The position numbers and the translations under genes are program-made. 44,330 nucleotides of DNA. Origin: Bacteroidaceae bacterium (GTDB lineage: Bacteria; Bacteroidota; Bacteroidia; Bacteroidales; Bacteroidaceae). The notes under the pieces are model-generated. The model was given only the letters and a program-made list of their open reading frames with translations, was not told the origin of the DNA and made no database searches. The stretch spans positions 1 to 44,330 of the forward strand of contig JAFZPZ010000066.1 of the NCBI GenBank assembly GCA_017552435.1, written 5' to 3'. This document shows positions 1 to 8,415 of the stretch, piece by piece. Positions within the stretch are counted from its first letter, which is position 1. The number at the start of each line of letters is the position of its first letter.

Positions 1-4
1 TACT

Positions 5-934
5 ATGAACATCAACGCAAAACAAATCGAGGCACTTGACTTCAATTACCTCGACCAGGCAGAGACCTATCAGTACATGGTGGACCAGTTGGCTCGCGCC
101 AAGGCCAGCACACCGCTCATGACAAAGTTGGGCACCGAGATCGGGGCCTGGGAGTCTTCGATGCAGGCATTCGATGTTGCCTTCCGCAGGGCGACGACTG
201 CCGGACAGACAAAGGTCGTGGAAACGCTCGACGACGAGCGCGACACGCTCTATACCGGCCTCAACGGGACCGTCAACAATGCCACAAAGAGCCCGATTGC
301 CGGGCAGAAGGCCGCAGCGACCGAACTGCTGGAGCCATTCAAGCGCTACGATGTCAAGATCGGAGGCGAATACCAACAGGAAACGATGCGCCTGGACCAG
401 CTTTGCCAGGACTTGCTCACCAACTACAGCTCGCAGCTGACTGCGCTCGGCATCACGGCATGGGTGGAGGCGCTGCAGTCCAAGAACCAGGAGTTCCAGG
501 CAGCCATGATTGCCCGAACCAACGAGCAGGCCGGCTATGTGAAGAGCGAACTCACACAGCTGCGTCAGCAGATGATTGTCGCCTACCGCGCAGTCGTGAA
601 GCTTGGGAACGTGGTGTTCATCTACGAGGGCGATACGGCCTACGCCACCACCATCGACCAGATGAATGCCGAAGTACGTCACTACAAGCAGATTATTGCC
701 CGCAAAGGCGGCGGCTCCGGCTCCAGCTCCAGCGGCGGTGGGACAGCCTCACCCGACCCCTCCCAAGGTGGGGGGAATGAAGGCGGCGGTACCGGAAATT
801 CCGGCAACTCCGGAGATTCCGGAGGCTCTACCGGAGGCAATGAAGGCGATGATACCCCTGGCACCGGCGGTGATTCCGGTGGCGGCGATGATAATGGGGA
901 TGACAACAATGGCCCCATCGGAGACGCCGAGTAG
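5..934 (+). CDS. DUF6261-like protein with Gly/Ser/Asp-rich tail
   Basis: This 309-residue protein has no signal peptide. Residues 1-230 are mostly helical and resemble the Bacteroidetes-specific DUF6261 family, whose function is unknown; the assignment is from memory of the family's look and is moderate. From about residue 232 the protein turns into a low-complexity tail of Gly, Ser, Asp, Asn and Pro that ends in an acidic stretch. Part of the tail (755-776) is encoded by a G/C-rich palindromic string related to elements elsewhere in the window. The ATG at position 5 is at the window edge, so its promoter is not visible. No neighbour gives a functional clue; the next gene has its own promoter. 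Confidence 0.6.
   Translation: MNINAKQIEALDFNYLDQAETYQYMVDQLARAKASTPLMTKLGTEIGAWESSMQAFDVAFRRATTAGQTKVVETLDDERDTLYTGLNGTVNNATKSPIAGQKAAATELLEPFKRYDVKIGGEYQQETMRLDQLCQDLLTNYSSQLTALGITAWVEALQSKNQEFQAAMIARTNEQAGYVKSELTQLRQQMIVAYRAVVKLGNVVFIYEGDTAYATTIDQMNAEVRHYKQIIARKGGGSGSSSSGGGTASPDPSQGGGNEGGGTGNSGNSGDSGGSTGGNEGDDTPGTGGDSGGGDDNGDDNNGPIGDAE
755..776 (+). repeat. G/C palindromic element remnant inside a coding region
   Basis: The string ACCCCTCCCAAGGTGGGGGG lies in the low-complexity tail of the DUF6261-like gene. It is a degenerate relative of the dispersed palindromes at 1792, 3708, 12511, 13545 and 26811. It is read as Pro-Ser-Gln-Gly-Gly-Gly without breaking the frame. Confidence 0.4.
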
Positions 935-980
935 GTCTCCAGGGCCTGGCTCTTCACTCTGATGTTAAATATTTAATCAA

Positions 981-1019
981 AATAAATCCTCCGTGTCAAC
1001 CAGATATGGAGGATTTATT
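981..1019. promoter_or_regulatory. 12-bp perfect inverted repeat abutting the GH106 promoter
   Basis: AATAAATCCTCC (981-992) and GGAGGATTTATT (1008-1019) are perfect inverse copies with a 15-base spacer. The right arm ends one base before the -7 box of the GH106 gene. It may be an operator overlapping the promoter, or a terminator stem for the upstream gene, but no T-run follows. Confidence 0.55.
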
Positions 1020-1020
1020 G

Positions 1021-1028
1021 TAACTTTG
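1021..1028 (+). promoter_or_regulatory. Bacteroidetes -7 box for the GH106 gene
   Basis: TAACTTTG matches the TAnnTTTG consensus. It lies 28 bases before the ATG at 1056 and inside the longest possible reading frame from 993. This makes 1056 the likely start codon. I see no clear -33 TTTG at the usual spacing. Confidence 0.7.
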
Positions 1029-1055
1029 CAAAAGAAACATGTCATTTTCAATGCG

Positions 1056-4000
1056 ATGAAAAGAATACACGTCCTCCGAATACTTGTTATTGCACCCATC
1101 ATGGGGCTTAGTGCTATGACGCCGACAGAGTACCCTGCTGTGCCTGATACGGCGAAGCTGCGTTCTGCTTTCTCGAAAAAGGATCAGGCGGCCTTCCTGC
1201 ATCCCGACCGCATCTATTACCCCGAGACGTGGTTCCATTTCATCAACACCAATATCCGGCGCGAGGGCATTACCCGCGACCTGGAGGCTATCGCGGCCTC
1301 TGGCATTCAGGGCGTGCAGTTCTTCCACGGGCAGATGGGTGACACCAAGGATTGGCCGGGAACTGAGGAACACGTGAAATGCCTGAGCCCCGAATGGGAA
1401 GACTTGGTGCGGCATACGGCAGAGGAGGCGCACCGGCTGGGACTGCGCTTCAGCCTGCAGACGTGTCCAGGATGGGCCATGAGCGGCGGACCGTGGATTG
1501 AGCCCGAGCAGGCCATGCGCCACCTGAGCTACTCGCGGACTGATGTGTCGGGCGCGGGGGAGGTGGATGTAGAACTACCCGTTCCGCAGACAGAAGACTG
1601 GCGCGACTGGCGGGACATTGCCGTGTTGGCCTTCCCGGCTCCGCAGGGCGACAGTGGCCGGTACTGTGAGATAGAAGAGGTGGAAGCCGAGGAACATCAA
1701 GAGGACTGGCAGCGACTCCTCAGCGGCGAGCGGGGCTTCAGCCTGGAACCCACCACTCCACAGAAACCCCACCGCGTCCGCGTCAAGACAAAACTCCCTC
1801 TAAAGGGGGTTGGGGGGTCCAGGTCAATTCGTTCCATTGAGTTCAATCCCATCGACCACTTTAATCATGAGTTCTGCGTACAACCTGATATCCATCTGCG
1901 TGTCCTGACATCCGGACAGACCGTCACCCTCGATACGGACTTCCCGCACGCCAATTGGCAGGACGATGAGAAGACGATGACTTTCGCTCTGCCAGACCTC
2001 AGGGAACAGGCGGAGTACATCCTGGAAATCACTAACCTACATCCCATGCGCCTGACGAGCCTGCGCTTCTCCACAGCCACGCGCGGCCACAACTGGGAGA
2101 TGGAGGCTGGCTGGACATCGCGCTGGCTGCTACCTCTTCCAAAGAATATGAACGAGGACGGCAGCGGCTTCGTCAAAAGAGCCGAAATCATCAACCTGAC
2201 AGACAGGATGACAGCCGATGGACGGCTCTGCTGGACGGCTCCCGAGGGGCGGTGGATAGTGCTGCGCATCGGGCATGTGAACACAGGACGACAGAACGGC
2301 CCTGCTCCCAAAGAGGCTACAGGCTGGGAGGTGAACAAGCTCGACTCGGCATACGTCGCCTACCAGTTCCGCAGCTACATCGGAAGGCTCACAGACGGGC
2401 CGCTGAAGGGACTGGTGAACAATATGCTGATGGACAGCTGGGAATGCTCGTCGCAGACGTGGACAAGATACATGCAGCAAGAGTTCCAGCAACGACGACA
2501 CTACGACCTGCTCGACTGGCTGCCCGCCATCTTCGGATGGGTGATAGACGGCCGCCGGCAGACAAGCAGGTTCCTGTCCGACTGGCGCCGCACCATCAAC
2601 GAACTCTTCACCGACAACTTCTACGGTCAGATGACGCGTCTGGCTCATGAGAAGGGAATGACGGTCAGCTATGAGACGGCGGCGGGTGACATCTTCCCTG
2701 GCGACCCGATGGAGTTCTACAAATATGCCGACGTGCCGATGACGGAATACTGGCAGCCCATCAGGAATTGGCTGGCCAACCACAACTACAAACCCATCCG
2801 CTGCACGGCTTCGGCTGCCCGCATGTACGGCAAGCCGCGTGTCTCGGCAGAGAGCTTTACGTCGTTTGAACTCACATGGGACGAACACCTGAGCCAACTG
2901 CGCGAAGTGGCGAACCAGAATATGGCGGAGGGCGTGACGCATACCGTCTTCCATACCTACACGCACAACCCCGATGCAGACCGCTACTTCCCGGGCACGT
3001 CGTTCGGCGGCGGCATCGGAACACCGTTCCTCCGCAAGCAGACGTGGTGGCCCTTCATGCACCATTTCAACACCTATCTGGCCCGCTGCGCCTTCATGCT
3101 GGAGAGGGGACTGCCCGTGAGCAGCGTCCTCTGGTACATCGGCGACGAGATAGAACAGAAACCCGACCAGTATGCGCCCTTCCCCGAAGGGTATGCCTTC
3201 GACTACTGCAACACCGACGCCTTTCTGCATCGCATCAGCGTCAAGGACGGACGTTGGACTACTCCCGAGGGCATCTGCTATGACGTGCTCTGGATTCCCG
3301 ACACAAAGCGTCTGTTGCCCGAAACCTTTGAGAGGCTGGAACAATTGGCGGCGCAAGGCGGACGCATCGTCAGGAATGTTTCCATTTCGAAATTGGGAAG
3401 CGCCCTCGAGGCTTTAGGGCTGCAACCCGATGTAAAACCCACAACGCTGCGCTGGCTCCATCGTCATACAGACGGAGCCGACTGGTACATGATTTGTCCG
3501 CAACCGGAGCAGGGATTCAGCGGCGAGGTCGCTTTCCGACAGAAAGGATGTGCCGAGCTCTGGAACCCGATGAACGGTAGCATTCAGCCTGTCGAAACAC
3601 AGGCCGACGGCGACTACACCCGGGTGCGTTTGAACTTGCAGCGAGGAGAAATGATGTTTCTGGTGTGGGGCGGACCAACTTCCTCTAAATCTCCCCAGAC
3701 TTCAATCCACTCCCCCTCGGGGGAGACGGAGGGGGGCCGCTTTGGCCCGTGGACTCTCACTTTCCCAGAAGGGTGGGGTATCGAAGGGCCGCTTCAACTG
3801 ACAGAACTGAAGGCCTGGAAAGACTTGCCGCTCAGCGACGAAGGACGCGCTTTCTCAGGTACTGCTACCTACGAGACTACCATTCACTTCGACCGCATAA
3901 AGCGAGGGCGTAAGTGCCTGCTCCGACTCGGCGAAGTAGAAGAGATTGCTGTCGTTAGGGTGAATGGAGAAGTAGCCGATACACTCTGGGCTGCACCTTA

Positions 4001-4199
4001 TCAGACCGACATTGCTCCTTATCTGCATCGTGGCAATAACAACATCAGCATACAGGTTACCAGCACCTGGTTCAACCGTCTGGTCTATGATGCATCTTTG
4101 CCAGAGGAGCAGCGAAAAACTTGGGTCATCAACGGTCCCTCTGCCAAAGAACCCCTGCGCCCGTCTGGTCTGCTGGGCCCCGTCGAGATAGTCATGTAA
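1056..4199 (+). CDS. GH106 family alpha-L-rhamnosidase, secreted
   Basis: The 1047-residue product begins with a hydrophobic signal peptide (MKRIHVLRILVIAPIMGLS). Its N-terminal half has GH106-type features: YPETWFHFINTNI, GVQFFHG, CPGWAMSGGPWI, then LLMDSWE and the VSAESFTSFELTWDEHL stretch. The last 150 residues look like a galactose-binding-type beta-sandwich. GH106 enzymes cleave terminal alpha-L-rhamnose from plant pectin-type glycans, in Bacteroides in the periplasm. The longer frame from 993 would begin upstream of the promoter, so 1056 is chosen. A complete rhamnose catabolic set follows 160 bases downstream, which supports the substrate. Two G/C palindromic elements (1792-1820 and 3708-3740) are translated in frame, the second in the linker before the C-terminal sandwich. 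Confidence 0.85.
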   Translation: MKRIHVLRILVIAPIMGLSAMTPTEYPAVPDTAKLRSAFSKKDQAAFLHPDRIYYPETWFHFINTNIRREGITRDLEAIAASGIQGVQFFHGQMGDTKDWPGTEEHVKCLSPEWEDLVRHTAEEAHRLGLRFSLQTCPGWAMSGGPWIEPEQAMRHLSYSRTDVSGAGEVDVELPVPQTEDWRDWRDIAVLAFPAPQGDSGRYCEIEEVEAEEHQEDWQRLLSGERGFSLEPTTPQKPHRVRVKTKLPLKGVGGSRSIRSIEFNPIDHFNHEFCVQPDIHLRVLTSGQTVTLDTDFPHANWQDDEKTMTFALPDLREQAEYILEITNLHPMRLTSLRFSTATRGHNWEMEAGWTSRWLLPLPKNMNEDGSGFVKRAEIINLTDRMTADGRLCWTAPEGRWIVLRIGHVNTGRQNGPAPKEATGWEVNKLDSAYVAYQFRSYIGRLTDGPLKGLVNNMLMDSWECSSQTWTRYMQQEFQQRRHYDLLDWLPAIFGWVIDGRRQTSRFLSDWRRTINELFTDNFYGQMTRLAHEKGMTVSYETAAGDIFPGDPMEFYKYADVPMTEYWQPIRNWLANHNYKPIRCTASAARMYGKPRVSAESFTSFELTWDEHLSQLREVANQNMAEGVTHTVFHTYTHNPDADRYFPGTSFGGGIGTPFLRKQTWWPFMHHFNTYLARCAFMLERGLPVSSVLWYIGDEIEQKPDQYAPFPEGYAFDYCNTDAFLHRISVKDGRWTTPEGICYDVLWIPDTKRLLPETFERLEQLAAQGGRIVRNVSISKLGSALEALGLQPDVKPTTLRWLHRHTDGADWYMICPQPEQGFSGEVAFRQKGCAELWNPMNGSIQPVETQADGDYTRVRLNLQRGEMMFLVWGGPTSSKSPQTSIHSPSGETEGGRFGPWTLTFPEGWGIEGPLQLTELKAWKDLPLSDEGRAFSGTATYETTIHFDRIKRGRKCLLRLGEVEEIAVVRVNGEVADTLWAAPYQTDIAPYLHRGNNNISIQVTSTWFNRLVYDASLPEEQRKTWVINGPSAKEPLRPSGLLGPVEIVM
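1792..1820 (+). repeat. In-frame G/C palindromic element, copy in GH106 gene
   Basis: The core is CTCCCTCTAAAGGGGG followed by TTGGGGGGTCC. It is read in frame as Leu-Pro-Leu-Lys-Gly-Val-Gly-Gly-Ser. The copy in sufS at 13545 is read in the same frame and gives nearly the same peptide. Confidence 0.75.
3708..3740 (+). repeat. In-frame G/C palindromic element, second copy in GH106 gene
   Basis: CTCCCCCTCGGGGGAG (3710-3725) is a perfect palindrome followed by ACGGAGGGGGGCC. It is translated as Ser-Pro-Ser-Gly-Glu-Thr-Glu-Gly-Gly in the linker before the C-terminal domain. It is a related but distinct variant of the 1792 element. Confidence 0.65.
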
Positions 4200-4265
4200 G
4201 GATGAGATAATGATTATTCAAAAGAAAAAAATTAAATTTATAATGTAAATAATGCCACTTTTTTG

Positions 4266-4273
4266 TAACTTTG
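4266..4273 (+). promoter_or_regulatory. -7 box for the lactaldehyde reductase gene
   Basis: TAACTTTG lies 88 bases before the ATG at 4362. The implied leader is about 80 bases, A/T-rich, with no obvious structure. The rest of the 4200-4361 gap is A/T-rich and holds no other feature I can support. Confidence 0.65.
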
Positions 4274-4361
4274 CAAGCGACAAGCGTGTAAAGATGAAGA
4301 TGTAAGTCTGATGCTTAAAAGAAGAAAAACTAAAATTATTCATCAATATAAATAAAGTATT

Positions 4362-5516
4362 ATGGTCAACAGATTTATCCTTAACGAAGTGTCATACTTC
4401 GGTCCTGGTGCTCGCAAGGAGTTGCCAGGAGTAGTGGCTCGCCTCGGATTCAAGAAGGCGTTGGTAGTGACAGACAAGGGCTTGATGCAGTTCGGCGTTG
4501 CCAAAATGGTGCTCGATGTGATGGACCAGGCCGGCATCGCTTACGACATCTTCGACGATGTGAAACCTAATCCCACCGTTACAAATGTAAAGAACGGCAT
4601 AGAGGCCTGCAAAAAGGCTGGAGCTGACTTCATAGTTGCCATCGGAGGCGGTTCGAGCATGGACACGGCCAAGGGAATAGGCATTGTAGTGAACAATCCG
4701 GAATTTGCAGACATCGTTTCATTGGAGGGTGTGGCGGACACGAAGAAGAAGTCGCTGCCCATCATAGCTCTGCCAACTACAGCAGGAACGGCTGCCGAGA
4801 CAACCATCAATTACGTTATCATAGACGAAAAGCGCCAAGCCAAGATGGTGTGCGTAGATCCCAACGATATTCCTTGCGTGGCCATCGTGGATGCCGAGTT
4901 GATGTATTCTCTGCCCAAGTCGCTCACGGCTGCTACGGGTATGGATGCTATGACTCATGCCATAGAAGGACTTATTACGAAGGGTGCATGGGAACTCTCT
5001 GACATGTTCGAGGTGAAGGCCATAGAGATGATATACCGCAACCTGCCCATCGCTGTTGAAGACCCCAAGAACCCTGTAGGACGTGACGGTATGGCTGTGG
5101 CTCAGTATGTGGCCGGAATGGCTTTCTCGAATGTAGGCTTAGGTGTAGATCATGGTATGGCTCATCCGCTGAGTGCCCTGTTCGATGTGCCTCATGGCGT
5201 AGCCTGTGCCATGTTGCTGCCTACGGTTATGCGCTTCAACATGCCTGCAGCCAAGGAGAAGTACGTACAGATAGCCAAGGCTTGTGGCGTTTATCAGGAC
5301 GGTATGAGCACAGATCAGGCTGCTGAGGCTGCCTGCAAAGCCATTGAGGGCCTGAGTGCTAAGGTTGGCACAAACAAGCGTCTCACCGACTTGGGCATTA
5401 AGGAATCCGACATAGAGGCTCTCGCTGAGCAGGCCATCAATGATGTATGCACACCGGGCAATCCCCGCCCTGTAACCAAGCAGGACATCATAGACCTATA
5501 CCATCAGATACTCTAG
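4362..5516 (+). CDS. fucO: Lactaldehyde reductase (iron-type alcohol dehydrogenase)
   Basis: The protein is 384 residues, the usual length for group III iron-dependent alcohol dehydrogenases. The NAD-binding GGGS motif is at 96-99. The metal ligands expected from FucO are present: Asp195, His199, His264 and His278, within TGMDAMTHAIEG and GVDHGMAHPL...VPHGVA. It reduces the L-lactaldehyde formed by rhamnulose-1-phosphate aldolase to 1,2-propanediol, regenerating NAD. It precedes the kinase gene by 91 bases, and that gene has its own promoter. In Bacteroides thetaiotaomicron the equivalent gene (rhaO) ends the rhamnose operon, so here the order is changed. Confidence 0.92.
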   Translation: MVNRFILNEVSYFGPGARKELPGVVARLGFKKALVVTDKGLMQFGVAKMVLDVMDQAGIAYDIFDDVKPNPTVTNVKNGIEACKKAGADFIVAIGGGSSMDTAKGIGIVVNNPEFADIVSLEGVADTKKKSLPIIALPTTAGTAAETTINYVIIDEKRQAKMVCVDPNDIPCVAIVDAELMYSLPKSLTAATGMDAMTHAIEGLITKGAWELSDMFEVKAIEMIYRNLPIAVEDPKNPVGRDGMAVAQYVAGMAFSNVGLGVDHGMAHPLSALFDVPHGVACAMLLPTVMRFNMPAAKEKYVQIAKACGVYQDGMSTDQAAEAACKAIEGLSAKVGTNKRLTDLGIKESDIEALAEQAINDVCTPGNPRPVTKQDIIDLYHQIL

Positions 5517-5560
5517 CGTTAATTCTTTATCCATAATTTTCAATTCTTAATTCTTCTTCG

Positions 5561-5568
5561 TATCTTTG
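5561..5568 (+). promoter_or_regulatory. -7 box for the rhaB-rhaA-rhaT-rhaD operon
   Basis: TATCTTTG lies 40 bases before the rhaB start. The preceding intergenic sequence is a run of imperfect AATTCTTAATTCTT repeats. Confidence 0.65.
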
Positions 5569-5607
5569 TGGCTGGTTTATCCTATATGATACCAAAAACT
5601 AACGATT

Positions 5608-7083
5608 ATGGCAGATAAAAACTTTTTTGCAGTCGATCTCGGAGCCACCAGCGGCAGAACCATACTTGGCTCAATTAATGAAGGAAAATTGCAACAGCGG
5701 GAACTGACGCGATTTCCGAATCATATTATCGAGACGGGCGGACACTTCTACTGGGACATCTATGCCCTTTATCACGAAATCATCCGCGGACTGAAGCAGG
5801 TAGCCGACGAGGGCATCCAGCTGACCAGCATCGGCATCGACACCTGGGGAGTGGACTTCGTTTGCATAGGCAAAGACGGAGGACTGCTCCGCAATCCTTA
5901 CTGCTACCGCGATCCGCACACGGACGGTGCGATGGAGGACTACTTCAAACGGATTCCCCGCGAACGTGTCTATGAGAAGACCGGTATTCAGTTCATGCAG
6001 TTCAATTCCCTGTTCCAACTCTCGGCTATGCGCAGCCATAATGACTCCGCGCTGGAGGCTGCCGACAAAATACTGTTCATCCCCGATGCCCTGATGTATA
6101 TGCTCACAGGCGAAGCCGTTTGTGAATACACTATCTTGAGCACCAGCCAGATGCTCGATCCCCGCATAAGGCGCATCGAACCAGAGCTGATAGGAGCCAT
6201 TGGTCTGAAGGAAGAGCAGTTTGGCCGCTATGTGAACCCAGGCAATGTGGTGGGTACTCTCTCGCCAGAGGTGCAGCGACAGACGGGTCTCGGTCCTGTT
6301 CCCGTAGTGGCTGTAGCAGGACACGACACTGCCTCTGCCGTTGCTGCCGTTCCCGCACAGGACGAACGGTTTGCCTACCTCAGCTGCGGCACGTGGAGCC
6401 TGTTGGGCATCGAGACTCAGAATGCCATCATTAACGAGAAGAGCTTCCAGTACAACTTCACCAACGAGGGCGGCATAGAAGGCACAACACGCTTCCTGAA
6501 GAACATCTGCGGTATGTGGTTGCTGGAGCGTTGCCGCAAAGAATGGACGGACGCACCTGCCGATGTAAATCAAGTGAATGCCGATGCCATGCAGGCCGAA
6601 CCGTTCCGCAGTCTCATCAATCCCGATGACCCGCGATTCGCTAATCCGGTAAGTATGGTTGAGGCCATCCGTAGCTATTGTAAGGAAACAGGTCAGTCCA
6701 TCCCCGATGACTACCGACAAATGGCCCGCTGCATCTTCGAGAGTCTGGCCCTGCGCTATCGTCAGGTCTTGAACTATCTCCGCGAACTTGCCCCGTTCCC
6801 CATCGAGCGGCTGCACGTCATCGGCGGCGGCACTTATAACCAATATTTGATGCAGATGACAGCCAACAGCTTGGGCATCCCTGTACTGACGGGACCTGTC
6901 GAGGGGACAGCCATCGGCAATATCATGCTGCAGGCAAAGGCAGCAGGATTGGTCCATGACCGCTTCGAGATGCGGAAAGTCATAGCCGACTCCATAGAGC
7001 TGAAGACCTATCTGCCTGCGGACAAAGAGGCCTGGGATAAGGCTTACGAACACTTTGAAGAGATTATCTCAATACCGCAATAA
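5608..7083 (+). CDS. rhaB: Rhamnulokinase
   Basis: This 491-residue FGGY-family sugar kinase has the first ATP/phosphate motif at the N-terminus (AVDLGATSGRTILG). It also has SIGIDTWGVDFV and, in the second ATPase-fold domain, VAGHDTASAVAAVP and HVIGGGTYNQYLMQMTANSLG. It phosphorylates L-rhamnulose to rhamnulose-1-phosphate. It is the first gene of a compact run (gaps of 26, 49 and 3 bases) with isomerase, permease and aldolase, which settles rhamnulose rather than xylulose or fuculose as substrate. Confidence 0.93.
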   Translation: MADKNFFAVDLGATSGRTILGSINEGKLQQRELTRFPNHIIETGGHFYWDIYALYHEIIRGLKQVADEGIQLTSIGIDTWGVDFVCIGKDGGLLRNPYCYRDPHTDGAMEDYFKRIPRERVYEKTGIQFMQFNSLFQLSAMRSHNDSALEAADKILFIPDALMYMLTGEAVCEYTILSTSQMLDPRIRRIEPELIGAIGLKEEQFGRYVNPGNVVGTLSPEVQRQTGLGPVPVVAVAGHDTASAVAAVPAQDERFAYLSCGTWSLLGIETQNAIINEKSFQYNFTNEGGIEGTTRFLKNICGMWLLERCRKEWTDAPADVNQVNADAMQAEPFRSLINPDDPRFANPVSMVEAIRSYCKETGQSIPDDYRQMARCIFESLALRYRQVLNYLRELAPFPIERLHVIGGGTYNQYLMQMTANSLGIPVLTGPVEGTAIGNIMLQAKAAGLVHDRFEMRKVIADSIELKTYLPADKEAWDKAYEHFEEIISIPQ

Positions 7084-7109
7084 CGTAATACCGAATTAAA
7101 AAAACAAAT

Positions 7110-8366
7110 ATGAAAAGCGAGAACATCACAAAAGCTTACGAACTGGCGAAAGAGCGTTACGCCGAGTTCGGCATCGACACAGAGAAAGTAATCAAGCAGT
7201 TACAGGACTTCCACCTCAGCATGCACTGCTGGCAGGCTGACGACGTTGCGGGTTTCGAGGTACAGGCTGGGGCACTCTCCGGCGGCATCCAGAGTACAGG
7301 CAACTATCCTGGTAAGGCTCGGAACATCGACGAGTTGCGCAGCGACATCCTCAAGGCTAAGAGCCTCATTCCAGGCACTCATCGCCTGAACCTCCATGAA
7401 ATCTATGGCGACTTCAAGGGAAAGGTTGTGGATCGCGACGAAGTGACCGTAGAGTATTTCCAGAGCTGGATTGATTGGGGTAAGGAAACAGGCACGAAAC
7501 TCGACTTCAACAGCACATCCTTCTCCCACCCGAAAAGCGGCAACCTATCCTTGTCCAATCCCGATAAGGGCATCCGCGACTTCTGGATTGAGCACACGAA
7601 GCGCTGCCGCGATATCGCCAACGCTATGGGCGAGGCACAGGGCGACCCCTGCATCATGAACCTATGGGTACACGATGGCTGCAAGGACCAGAGTGTCAAC
7701 CACTTCCTCTATCGGCATTATCTGAAGGACTCACTCGACCAGATCTTTGCCAAACCACAGCCCATGATGAAGGACTGCATCGAAGGCAAAGTCTTCGGCA
7801 TCGGACTGGAAAGTTTTACGGTCGGCAGCCACGACTTCTACACGGCGTATGCAGCCAAGAACAACATCATCCTCACCATCGACACGGGGCACTACCACCC
7901 GACGGAAAGCCCAGCCGACAAGGTAAGCGCCGTTTTGCAGTTCGTTCCAGAGCTGATGCTGCACGTGAGTCGTCCCATTCGTTGGGACAGCGACCACGTC
8001 ACCATCATGGACGACCCGACGGTGGAACTCTTCCAGGAAATTGTGCGAGCCAATGCTATGGACCGCGTACATTACGGCCTCGACTACTTCGACGGCAGCA
8101 TCAACCGCGTCGGTGCTTACGTGACCGGTTCGCGTGCCGCCCAGAAATGCATGCTTCGTGCCCTGCTGGAACCCACAGCACAGATTGGCAAGTATGAATT
8201 GGAGGGCAAAGGTTTCCAGAGCCTCGCCCTTCTTGAAGAAGCGAAGGCACTGCCCTGGAACGCTGTCTATGACGAGTTCTGCCAGCGTAACAATGTGCCT
8301 GTAGGCAATGACTTTATTGCTGAAGTTGAGAAGTACGAAGCAACGGTGACAAGGTATAGGGATTAG
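7110..8366 (+). CDS. rhaA: L-rhamnose isomerase
   Basis: The 418-residue length matches RhaA. Recognisable stretches are FHLSMHCWQADDVAGFE near the N-terminus, NSTSFSHPKSGNLSLSN, GIGLESFTVGSHDFYTAYA, LTIDTGHYHPTE and VHYGLDYFDGSINR. These carry the metal- and substrate-binding His, Asp and Glu residues of this TIM-barrel, metal-dependent isomerase. It converts L-rhamnose to L-rhamnulose in the cytoplasm. It lies 26 bases after rhaB in the same operon. The last codons run into a GGATTA-type simple repeat that continues past the stop. Confidence 0.95.
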   Translation: MKSENITKAYELAKERYAEFGIDTEKVIKQLQDFHLSMHCWQADDVAGFEVQAGALSGGIQSTGNYPGKARNIDELRSDILKAKSLIPGTHRLNLHEIYGDFKGKVVDRDEVTVEYFQSWIDWGKETGTKLDFNSTSFSHPKSGNLSLSNPDKGIRDFWIEHTKRCRDIANAMGEAQGDPCIMNLWVHDGCKDQSVNHFLYRHYLKDSLDQIFAKPQPMMKDCIEGKVFGIGLESFTVGSHDFYTAYAAKNNIILTIDTGHYHPTESPADKVSAVLQFVPELMLHVSRPIRWDSDHVTIMDDPTVELFQEIVRANAMDRVHYGLDYFDGSINRVGAYVTGSRAAQKCMLRALLEPTAQIGKYELEGKGFQSLALLEEAKALPWNAVYDEFCQRNNVPVGNDFIAEVEKYEATVTRYRD

Positions 8367-8389
8367 GGATTAAAGATTAAGGATTAAGG
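8358..8389 (+). repeat. GGATTA-type simple repeat across the rhaA stop codon
   Basis: Repeated GGATTA and AGATTA hexamer-like units begin before the rhaA stop codon (8364-8366) and continue into the gap before rhaT, where AGATTAAAGATTATG leads to the rhaT start. Similar strings occur at 11091-11121 and at 43952-43973. Confidence 0.6.
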
Positions 8390-8415
8390 TTTGGCTGTTT
8401 TTTAGATTAAAGATT

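Noticed and set aside
993-1055. Start codon of GH106 at 993
   Set aside because: The promoter -7 box lies at 1021-1028, downstream of this start, while the ATG at 1056 begins a proper signal peptide.
5671-7053. A 460-codon minus-strand frame opposite rhaB, and similar long frames opposite GH106, sufD and sufS
   Set aside because: All lie wholly opposite well-supported genes, lack promoters and give compositionally odd proteins rich in His, Gln and Arg. Codon bias of the real genes explains them.
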